Assembly (NCBI GenBank): GCA_902363145.1 | Contig: CABIZB010000003.1 | Location: 124,001-188,000 of the forward strand | Reading direction: 5' to 3' | Length of the DNA stretch: 64,000 nucleotides | DNA from: Oscillospiraceae bacterium | Lineage (GTDB): Bacteria > Bacillota > Clostridia > Oscillospirales > Ruminococcaceae | Shown here: positions 8,584 through 15,261 of the stretch, piece after piece | Layout: every line of letters starts with the position of its first letter | Position numbering within the stretch: the stretch's first letter is position 1 | Position numbers and translations under genes: made by a program | Notes under the pieces: model-generated | The model's input: the letters and a program-made list of their open reading frames with translations, nothing else | Told to the model about the DNA's origin: nothing | The model's database searches: none

Positions 8584-8933
8584 TTCATTAGCCCCCTTGC
8601 GCCAGCTGCAATAAGCAGAAGTCCGAACACTGCCGACAGCAGCCTGACGGATATCTTTTTCATAAGCTTTGTCCCTATAAGCGCTCCCGCCAGACCGAAC
8701 GGTATGCACATCAGTGCGCTTTTAAAGTCAAGCTTCCCGCCAAATGAGTAAAACACAGCCGATATCACTGACAACGGCAATGTTATCGCCAGCGAGCAGG
8801 CGTGCGCTTTTTTCGGCTCCAGCCCTGTCTTTTTCAGCATTGGCACGGCAACTATCCCTCCGCCCGAGCCGAAAAATCCGTTTGCAATGCCTGTGACCAG
8901 CCCCAGAAGCGCCATTTTCATATTCTTACGCAA
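8580..8933 (-). CDS. TauE/SafE-type permease, first half-size subunit
   Basis: 117 residues. The chosen start is a TTG at 8933, because GGGAGGG lies 7 nt upstream; the first ATG (8921) is too far from that site. The repeat motif GIANGFFGSGGGIVAVPML is at residues 15-33, followed by three more hydrophobic helices. It is one repeat of a TauE/SafE permease, with its partner encoded immediately downstream. The Shine-Dalgarno lies inside the 3' arm of the relQ terminator-like hairpin, so its translation may be limited by folding. Confidence 0.83.
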   Translation of the reverse strand: MRKNMKMALLGLVTGIANGFFGSGGGIVAVPMLKKTGLEPKKAHACSLAITLPLSVISAVFYSFGGKLDFKSALMCIPFGLAGALIGTKLMKKISVRLLSAVFGLLLIAAGARGLMK

Positions 8934-8970
8934 AAAAATCCCTCCCGTTGTATTTTCTCAACATCGGGAG
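8931..8970 (-). terminator. relQ terminator overlapping tauE ribosome site
   Basis: Inverted repeat CTCCCG ... CGGGAG with an inner TGTTG/CAAC stem, followed on the minus strand by GATTTTTTT. The 3' arm plus flank (CGGGAGGG) is also the Shine-Dalgarno of the TTG-started tauE gene and the T-run is its spacer. Confidence 0.75.
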
Positions 8971-8981
8971 AGATTATACTA

Positions 8982-9665
8982 TTAAAATTGATAACCGTCA
9001 ATCATCTTTCTAAGCTGCTGCATACGATAATCTGTCTCGGTAATGACATCGGCGCACTTTTTCAGCTCATCGGCAATATCGTCCTGATTTTCCAGATCCT
9101 TTTTATATCTGAGCTTATGGTCAAGGCTTGCCCAGAAATCCATTGCCATTGTCCTCAGCTGTACCTCTACTTTCATATTGCGCTTGCCCGATGAAAAGAA
9201 CACAGGCACTTCAACAATAAGATGCAGGCTGCGGTAGCCGTTGGGCTTTGGTGAAAGAATGTAGTCCTTGGTGCGGATAAGGGTGATATCGTCCTGGGAA
9301 ATAAGCTGCTCCGCCAGCTTGTAAATATCATCGGGAAATGCGCAGATAACACGTATGCCTGCGATATCAAAAAGCTCACGCTCGATTGTCCTGATATATT
9401 CCTCGGGATTTGACACATTGGCTTCAATTCCACGGCGCTCCAGCTTGTCAACAATGCTCTGCGGCGTTTTGATGCGTGACTTTATGGATTCTATGGGGTT
9501 GCGGTCATGGGTAAGCTTGAACTCGTCATTTAAGACCTGAAGCTTTGTCTCCACCTCACGGAGAGCACAGCCGTAATATGTCATAAGCTTTACAAAGGGC
9601 TGACTGCCGTCGATTATGGTATTTATGTCCGCATTGCTCATCTGCTTGAAGATCTCAGTGTTCAT
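8982..9665 (-). CDS. relQ: Small alarmone synthetase (RelQ/YjbM type)
   Basis: 227 residues. It makes (p)ppGpp from ATP and GTP/GDP; it has the synthetase domain only, with no HD hydrolase and no TGS/ACT regulatory region. Seen motifs: the basic ATP-binding segment RIKTPQSIVDKL (about 64-75), DIAGIRVIC (about 98-106), SPKPNGYRSLHL (G-loop with the substrate Tyr, about 138-149) and VEVQLRT with the catalytic Glu (about 167-173), then WASLDHKLRYK. This is the length and layout of RelQ tetramers; RelP is close but lacks some of these features. It has its own promoter, divergent from the asparaginase gene. Confidence 0.92.
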   Translation of the reverse strand: MNTEIFKQMSNADINTIIDGSQPFVKLMTYYGCALREVETKLQVLNDEFKLTHDRNPIESIKSRIKTPQSIVDKLERRGIEANVSNPEEYIRTIERELFDIAGIRVICAFPDDIYKLAEQLISQDDITLIRTKDYILSPKPNGYRSLHLIVEVPVFFSSGKRNMKVEVQLRTMAMDFWASLDHKLRYKKDLENQDDIADELKKCADVITETDYRMQQLRKMIDGYQF

Positions 9666-9730
9666 GTTCCCACTCCAAATTTATTTCAGAACGAATATTT
9701 CGTGATGTTCAGAATTTACTTTTCTTAATA

Positions 9731-9759
9731 ATTTTATCATATTATTTTGGCTGTGTCAA
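9731..9759 (-). promoter_or_regulatory. relQ promoter
   Basis: Minus strand TTGACA, 17 bp, TAAAAT, with a leader of about 60 nt. Confidence 0.78.
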
Positions 9760-9821
9760 TGTTTATATGGGAAATTATTTGTGTTAAAATAGGAAAAGAT
9801 AAGTACAAGGGGGCAGCGAAA

Positions 9822-10733
9822 ATGAAAAAGATAAAATGGCTGGCAACGGGCGGGACCATATCATCTGTGGAGACCGAAAAAGGGCTTGTTCCCGCATCGT
9901 CAGATGAGCAGATGAAAAAGATGCTTGAGGTGCTGGGTTTTGCTTCCGAAAACATATGCACGGAGCAGCTTATGAACATAGACAGCACCGAAATATCCTG
10001 CGATGATATCAGGAACATAGGCATCGCCGCCGATAAAGCGGTTCGTGGGGGCTTTGACGGAATAATCATCACCCACGGCACGGATACCATGGCATACACC
10101 GCCGCCATACTTGACAGAATGATGGACGGCTGCCCCATACCCGTTATCATCACAGGCTCTCAGAGGCCATTTTTTGCAGATGATTCCGATGGAAAAGCAA
10201 ACCTGCTCAACGCACTGAATGCAGCCTGTGAAAATATCGGCGGAGTTCATATCCTTTTCGGCGACAAGCTCATCAGGGGCGGCAGGGCATACAAGGCATA
10301 CACCAGAAACGACAACGCATTCATCTCCCCCAGCGGAAAATACTCGGGGTCAATATCAGGCGGCAAGCTCATATGCAGCGAAAAAAAGCCAGACGGCAAA
10401 TATATCTTCCGCAGTGATTTCAGCCACAAGGCAGGGCTTATCAAGATAACCCCCATGACAAGACCCGAGGAGATAGAAACCGCCGCAAAGCTGTATGACG
10501 GCATTGTCATCGAGGGCTACGGCATCGGCGCCATTCCCACAAGGCTTTTGCCTGCAATAAAAAGATCCATATCGGGCGGAGTAAAGTGCGTGCTCATATC
10601 CCAGTGTCTTTTCGAGGGGGTTTCCATGGGCGTGTATGAGGTCGGAACACAGGCAAAGGATATCGGCGTTATCTCAGGGGGCGACCTTACGGCAGAGGGT
10701 GCGCTGGCAAGGCTTATGTTCGGGGAGATATGA
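9822..10733 (+). CDS. L-asparaginase
   Basis: 303 residues from the ATG at 9822 (AAGGGGGC upstream); the longer frame from 9747 lacks a ribosome site. It hydrolyses asparagine to aspartate and ammonia. Two active-site signatures are clear: ATGGTISS at residues 8-15 (first catalytic Thr) and ITHGTDTMAYTA near residue 85 (second Thr-Asp pair). No signal peptide, so it is a cytoplasmic enzyme of the AnsA type, somewhat shorter than the usual 330. It is read divergently from relQ and followed by the MATE gene, which has its own promoter. Confidence 0.92.
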   Translation: MKKIKWLATGGTISSVETEKGLVPASSDEQMKKMLEVLGFASENICTEQLMNIDSTEISCDDIRNIGIAADKAVRGGFDGIIITHGTDTMAYTAAILDRMMDGCPIPVIITGSQRPFFADDSDGKANLLNALNAACENIGGVHILFGDKLIRGGRAYKAYTRNDNAFISPSGKYSGSISGGKLICSEKKPDGKYIFRSDFSHKAGLIKITPMTRPEEIETAAKLYDGIVIEGYGIGAIPTRLLPAIKRSISGGVKCVLISQCLFEGVSMGVYEVGTQAKDIGVISGGDLTAEGALARLMFGEI

Positions 10734-10739
10734 CGTTTC

Positions 10740-10768
10740 TTGACATTTTTCCCTGTCAATGCTATAAT
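10740..10768 (+). promoter_or_regulatory. Promoter of first MATE gene
   Basis: TTGACA, 17 bp, TATAAT, 45 nt before the MATE start codon; close to perfect consensus. Confidence 0.85.
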
Positions 10769-10812
10769 AATCATTGTCTTTTTTTATCGGAAGCACAAGG
10801 GAGTGTGGTCAA

Positions 10813-12198
10813 ATGGGTTCCGAAGCAAAGAAATATGAAATAGATATGTGCAGCGGCTCAATACTGAAAAAAATGCTGGCGTTTACTATCCCGCTTATGT
10901 TTTCAAGTATTCTGCAGCTGCTTTTCAATGCCGCAGATATTGTGGTCGTGGGAAAATTCGCAGGCGATAACTCTCTGGCGGCTGTCGGCTCGAACACAGC
11001 GCTTATAAATCTGCTGACAAACCTTTTTGTGGGGCTGTCCATAGGTGCAAACGTTACAGCCGCACGATTCTATGGAGCAAAGCGTGATGAAGACCTGAGC
11101 GACACGGTACATACATCAATGGCAATAAGCCTTATCAGCGGAATTTTTCTTACTGTGGTTGGCATACTGGGCGCAAGGCAGATGCTGGAATGGATGCAGA
11201 CACCTGAGGAGGTTATCGACCTTGCTTCCCTTTATCTGCGTATATACTTCATCGGCATGACCTCCAATATGGTATATAACTTCGGAAGCGCTCTGCTGAG
11301 GGCTGTGGGCGATACAAAGCGACCGCTTTATTACCTTATTGCGGCAGGCATCATCAACATTATCCTGAACCTTATCTTTGTTATAGTGTTCAAAATGGAC
11401 GTGGCAGGTGTTGCGCTGGCGACCATCATTTCCGAGACGATCTCGGCTGTGCTGGTAGTAAGGTGCCTTATGAAGGAAACGGGCGCTATCAAGCTTATCC
11501 TCAAAAAACTGCGCATTGACGGCGCAAAGCTTGGCATGATAATGAGGATAGGTCTCCCCGCAGGCTTTCAGGGGATCGTATTCGCCCTTTCAAACGTAGT
11601 TATCCAGTCCTCCGTAAATATTTTCGGAAACATAGTGGTTGCGGGAAATTCAGCCGCCGCCAACATTGAGGGCTTTGTTTATGTGGCAATGAACTCATTC
11701 TATCAGGCGACCATTTCCTTTGTGAGCCAGAACTTCGGCGCAGGAAAATATGAGCGCATAAATAAAATAGTTATCCGTGGCGAGGCGTGCGTTATCGCTG
11801 TGGGAGTGGTGCTGGGAAATCTGGCGGTAATCTTCGGCGAGCAGCTGCTGAGCATATACTCCAACAATCCCGAGGTAATTGCTGCGGGAATGGTTCGACT
11901 GGGAATAATATCTCGAACATACGCACTGTGCGGCATAATGGACGTTATGGTGGGCGCTCTGAGGGGCATCGGCTACTCGATAATGCCCATGATAGTATCC
12001 CTTGTAGGCGCCTGCGGACTTAGACTTTTATGGATAGCAACAGTTTTCCGGATACCCGAATATCACAGGATAGAAACGGTTTACCTCTCCTACCCTATCA
12101 CATGGATAATCACCTTTACGGTGCATATCATCTGCTTTATCTGGGCAAGGCACAGGGTAAAGGTTCAGTACGAAATGACGGGTCAGCCCTCCGAATAA
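10813..12198 (+). CDS. MATE family multidrug/sodium antiporter
   Basis: 461 residues from the ATG at 10813 (AAGGGAG 9 nt upstream). Twelve hydrophobic helices in two six-helix repeats; PLMFSSILQLLFNAADIVVVGKFAG at the start of repeat one and AGFQGIVFALSNVVIQSSVN at the start of repeat two are the MatE domain openings. It probably exports cationic compounds in exchange for Na+ or H+; the substrate cannot be read. Single-gene unit with its own promoter and terminator. A second, only distantly similar MATE gene lies at 55.4-56.8 kb. Confidence 0.93.
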   Translation: MGSEAKKYEIDMCSGSILKKMLAFTIPLMFSSILQLLFNAADIVVVGKFAGDNSLAAVGSNTALINLLTNLFVGLSIGANVTAARFYGAKRDEDLSDTVHTSMAISLISGIFLTVVGILGARQMLEWMQTPEEVIDLASLYLRIYFIGMTSNMVYNFGSALLRAVGDTKRPLYYLIAAGIINIILNLIFVIVFKMDVAGVALATIISETISAVLVVRCLMKETGAIKLILKKLRIDGAKLGMIMRIGLPAGFQGIVFALSNVVIQSSVNIFGNIVVAGNSAAANIEGFVYVAMNSFYQATISFVSQNFGAGKYERINKIVIRGEACVIAVGVVLGNLAVIFGEQLLSIYSNNPEVIAAGMVRLGIISRTYALCGIMDVMVGALRGIGYSIMPMIVSLVGACGLRLLWIATVFRIPEYHRIETVYLSYPITWIITFTVHIICFIWARHRVKVQYEMTGQPSE

Positions 12199-12212
12199 CT
12201 CCGAATAAAATG

Positions 12213-12247
12213 GTCAGGCATACTAATGAGTGTGCCTGACTTTTTTA
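12213..12247 (+). terminator. Terminator of first MATE gene
   Basis: Stem GTCAGGCA / TGCCTGAC with a 12-nt loop, followed by TTTTTTATTTT. Confidence 0.88.
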
Positions 12248-12359
12248 TTTTCATAACAAATACGTCATCAAATCAATGTCATCTTGTATCATTTTTCGTT
12301 GTTATGACACAAAATGAGGCACTGCAATTAAATAATATGTAGTTTTTTTGAAATAACTG

Positions 12360-12388
12360 TTGATTTTTGGGGCTTGACGTGGTATAAT
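12360..12388 (+). promoter_or_regulatory. Promoter of PAS-GGDEF-like gene
   Basis: TTGATT, 17 bp, TATAAT, about 48 nt before the start codon. Confidence 0.68.
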
Positions 12389-12436
12389 GGAAAAAGCGGT
12401 AAAATTGACAGAATAAATATGTGAAGGAGCTGCGCC

Positions 12437-13765
12437 ATGGATAAAAAGATTACCGATATAACCGACCCGTCCATCATTGTTCCCGCTGACAACTGTAAAG
12501 ACATTTATTTTTCTCTCTTTAACAGTATGTATGACGGACTCAGTGTTTTTGAGGTTTGCGGAAATAAGATCAGGGCGCTGTACCTTAACGAAAGATATTT
12601 CGATAATGTGGGCTACACCCTCGAACAATACACCCCTTATATTGAAAACGTTACCGTTACCCTTTTTGAAGAGGACGAGCAGCGCATTTTCGGTCTGGCG
12701 CAGGATTGTATCAGGAATCACTCCGACTTTTACTGTGAGGTAAGGGGCTACAGATATGACGGCTCTGTCGGCTGGTTCTGCATACGTGCAAGAACTGTGA
12801 ATTTCATCAAAAGCGACAATCCCGTTTTTCTGGCTTCCATCAACGATATCTCACGCCGCAAGGAGCTGGAGCATAAGTACAACATAAGCAAGGAGCGCTA
12901 CAGGATACTTGAGGAAACCAGCAGCGCCTTCCTTTTTGAATATTCGCTTCTCAATGATAACATGACATTTTTCCCCAAGGCGGGAAAATCCCATGAGATA
13001 GTAAACTACGGAATGTACCTCAGGCGCAGCAACAGGATATATCCCGATGATGCTATATATTTCTACTACATACTTATGAGATGCTGCCGCAAGGAATGCA
13101 AGGGCTTTATAGATATCAGGTATCTTGACAACGTAACGGAAGAATATATCCATTCAAGAGTGCATTATTCAAGCATTGCCGATGAATTTGGCTTTGTGCT
13201 GAAGATCGTGGGCAGGATAGAGGATATAACCGAGCAGAACGGTATCAAGGCAGACCTTATCGCCGAGAAATACAATGCGCCGTACGGTACTCTTCCCGCT
13301 GCGGGGGACGCTATTGCCCAAATAAGCGAAAAGATATCCCACGAGGGCACAAAGGGCGCTCTGCTTTTTGCTGACATAGACGATTTCGGCGACTTTAACA
13401 GCAGGTACGGCAAGGAAGCCGCTGACAATGCGGTGGCCCTTGCGGCTGAGATAGTAGGCGATGTATTCAGCGACTCTGTTGTGTTCAAATTTCCCGATGA
13501 TGAGTTCGTGATATACACCGAAAATATGTCCGAGCCTGATCTGCATGACAGATACGAAAAGCTTCAGGCAGCGTGCAGGACAATAAAGCTCACCTCAGGC
13601 AATACCGTCAGCGACATCGGCATCACATTCAGCGTAGGCGCTGCATGGACTCACAACAGCAGCAAAGTGAATATGAAGGACTATTTCATCACCGCAGAAC
13701 GAGTGCTCTACAAGACAAAAACAGACGGCAAAAACAGAATGTATGTGGAAAAAATAATCTTCTGA
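12437..13765 (+). CDS. PAS domain protein with degenerate GGDEF domain
   Basis: 442 residues, ATG at 12437 with AAGGAG 8 nt upstream. One PAS-like fold at about residues 25-150 (ending SINDISRRKELE), a second PAS-like region at about 150-280 (ending GRIEDITEQNGIK), then a diguanylate-cyclase fold from about 300: ALLFADIDDFGDFNSRYGKEAAD is the substrate/metal strand. The active-site turn that should read GGDEF reads FPDDEF, lacking both glycines, so cyclase activity is doubtful; the trailing sequence (FSVGAAW ... ADRVLYKTK-like) is kept. No membrane helix. It is likely a cytoplasmic sensor that binds GTP or c-di-GMP, or a partner for other such proteins. Confidence 0.85.
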   Translation: MDKKITDITDPSIIVPADNCKDIYFSLFNSMYDGLSVFEVCGNKIRALYLNERYFDNVGYTLEQYTPYIENVTVTLFEEDEQRIFGLAQDCIRNHSDFYCEVRGYRYDGSVGWFCIRARTVNFIKSDNPVFLASINDISRRKELEHKYNISKERYRILEETSSAFLFEYSLLNDNMTFFPKAGKSHEIVNYGMYLRRSNRIYPDDAIYFYYILMRCCRKECKGFIDIRYLDNVTEEYIHSRVHYSSIADEFGFVLKIVGRIEDITEQNGIKADLIAEKYNAPYGTLPAAGDAIAQISEKISHEGTKGALLFADIDDFGDFNSRYGKEAADNAVALAAEIVGDVFSDSVVFKFPDDEFVIYTENMSEPDLHDRYEKLQAACRTIKLTSGNTVSDIGITFSVGAAWTHNSSKVNMKDYFITAERVLYKTKTDGKNRMYVEKIIF

Positions 13766-13781
13766 CAATAATACAAGCTCG

Positions 13782-13816
13782 GCCCGAAAGTATCATATGA
13801 TATTTTCGGGCTTTCA
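13782..13816 (+). terminator. Terminator of PAS-GGDEF-like gene
   Basis: Near-perfect 30-bp palindrome (GCCCGAAAGTATCAT and its inverted copy with one mismatch) ending in TTTC, 17 bp after the stop. Confidence 0.78.
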
Positions 13817-13822
13817 TATTGC

Positions 13823-13862
13823 AAAAAGCCCACCGTATGAACGCCATACGATGGGCTTTGCT
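13823..13862. terminator. Bidirectional terminator hairpin
   Basis: Stem AGCCCACCGTATG / CATACGATGGGCT with a 5-nt loop; T-rich tails on both strands. On the minus strand it would end the aroG transcript after passing through the palindromic element. Confidence 0.75.
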
Positions 13863-13873
13863 TTTATCTTATT

Positions 13874-13975
13874 ATACTAAGCACCAATTAAAAACTATAC
13901 AAAAAATCGAGCATAATCTTGCGTATATGGATTATGTGATGATTTTTTGTCTATAGTTTTATTGGTGATTAGTAT
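13874..13975. repeat. Palindromic ATACTAATC element, short form
   Basis: 102 bp. The ends are inverted copies of ATACTAA(T/G)CACCAAT followed by (A)AAACTATA(G)ACAAAAAATC. The same ends occur in the two 160-bp elements at 20838 and 32848, but the GC-rich central hairpin of those is missing here, so this looks like an internally deleted copy. It lies between convergent genes and its right end supplies the aroG stop codon. Confidence 0.8.
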
Positions 13976-15006
13976 TAAAGCTGGTCTGCGATATCGTAGA
14001 TGAGCTTTTCGGACTTCTCCCAGCCGAGGCAGGGGTCGGTAATGGACTTGCCGTATGTTCCCTCTTCCACCTTCTGGCAGCCGTCAACGATGTAGCTTTC
14101 GATCATGAAGCCCTTGACAAGCTTCTTGATATCATTGCTGTGTCGGCAGCTGTGAAGAACTTCGTTGCATATTCTTATCTGCTCCAGATACTTCTTGTTG
14201 GAGTTTGCATGGTTTGCATCAACGATAACAGCCATGTTCTCAAGATTCTTTGCTGCATACATCTCGTAAAGCAGTGCAAGATCCTCGTAATGGTAGTTGG
14301 GGTGAGAGTTGCCGTGCTTATCAACATAACCTCTCAGGATAGCATGGGTAAGAGGATTGCCCTTGCTGCGTGCTTCCCAGCCTCTGTAGAGGAATGTGTG
14401 CTGGGACTGAGCTGCGATAATGGAGTTGAGCATTACGGAATAGTCGCCGCTGGTGGGGTTCTTCATACCAACGGGGATAGTAAGACCGCTGGCAGTAAGG
14501 CGGTGCTGCTGATCCTCTACGGAACGTGCGCCTACTGCAACATAGGAAAGAATATCGGAAAGATATCTGTGGTTCTCGGGGTAGAGCATTTCATCTGCAC
14601 ACACAAGACCTGTTTCGGTAAGAGCCTTTGTGTGAAGCTTTCTGATAGAGATAAGGCCCTCAAGCATATCCTCGCCCTTGGTGGGGTCTGGCTGATGTAC
14701 CATTCCCTTATAGCCCTGACCGGTGGTTCTGGGCTTATTGGTGTAGATTCTGGGGATAATAAGTATCTTGTCCTTTACCTTATCCTGAACCTTTGCAAGG
14801 CGGTTAACGTAATCAAGAACGCTGTCCTCTCTGTCGGCAGAGCAGGGACCGATGATAAGCAGGAACTTATCAGACTTGCCTGTAAAAATATCAGCGATCT
14901 CGGCATCTCTTTCAGCCTTGATCTTCTTTACTTCTTCGGGGATGGGGAACTGCTTCTTGATATCCTGAGGGATAGGCAGCTTCCTGACGAAATCCATATT
15001 CATCAT
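13975..15006 (-). CDS. aroG: 3-deoxy-7-phosphoheptulonate (DAHP) synthase, class I
   Basis: 343 residues from the ATG at 15006 (AAAGGAG 8 nt upstream). It condenses phosphoenolpyruvate and erythrose-4-phosphate, the first step of the shikimate pathway. Class I-alpha (AroF/G/H) signatures: IIGPCSADRED (about 49-59), IPRIYTNKPRTTGQGYKG (PEP/E4P site, about 82-99), ARSVEDQQHR, GMKNPTSGD, and the metal site near VIVDANHANSNKKY (His) and the final IESYIVDG. The last codon CTT is followed directly by TAATACTAATC, the end of the repeat element. It is a single gene with its own promoter; no T-box or other known leader was recognised in the 130-nt leader. Confidence 0.95.
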   Translation of the reverse strand: MMNMDFVRKLPIPQDIKKQFPIPEEVKKIKAERDAEIADIFTGKSDKFLLIIGPCSADREDSVLDYVNRLAKVQDKVKDKILIIPRIYTNKPRTTGQGYKGMVHQPDPTKGEDMLEGLISIRKLHTKALTETGLVCADEMLYPENHRYLSDILSYVAVGARSVEDQQHRLTASGLTIPVGMKNPTSGDYSVMLNSIIAAQSQHTFLYRGWEARSKGNPLTHAILRGYVDKHGNSHPNYHYEDLALLYEMYAAKNLENMAVIVDANHANSNKKYLEQIRICNEVLHSCRHSNDIKKLVKGFMIESYIVDGCQKVEEGTYGKSITDPCLGWEKSEKLIYDIADQL

Positions 15007-15142
15007 AGTGGGTGACTCCTTTAAAAAATATTGCCCCATGCGGTCGGAGGGCGGTACGAAAGCCTGTCTCTATATCAGCTATATTTATATCCCACTTTAA
15101 AGTCCCATTGCTTTAATGTGTGACAATTTCGATCTGTGACTA

Positions 15143-15171
15143 ATTATAGCACATAGAACAATGATTGTCAA
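15143..15171 (-). promoter_or_regulatory. aroG promoter
   Basis: Minus strand TTGACA, 17 bp, TATAAT: full consensus. The transcript would carry a leader of about 130 nt in which I recognise no known riboswitch. Confidence 0.85.
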
Positions 15172-15229
15172 GCACATATTTATACATTTTTTTGTATTTT
15201 TTGATATAGGAGTTTTCCTCCTGCAAAGC

Positions 15230-15252
15230 AAAAAGGCGGCCGAATGACCGCC
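15230..15252 (-). terminator. Terminator of PAS-GAF-GGDEF-EAL gene
   Basis: Short GGCGG / CCGCC hairpin followed on the minus strand by TTTTTG, 10 nt after the stop. Confidence 0.65.
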
Positions 15253-15261
15253 CTTGTTATA

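Noticed and set aside
13874..13975. CRISPR-like repeat
   Set aside because: It is a single long palindrome with no spacer array.
15007..15135. T-box or other amino-acid riboswitch before aroG
   Set aside because: No T-box sequence, specifier stem or antiterminator was found in the leader.
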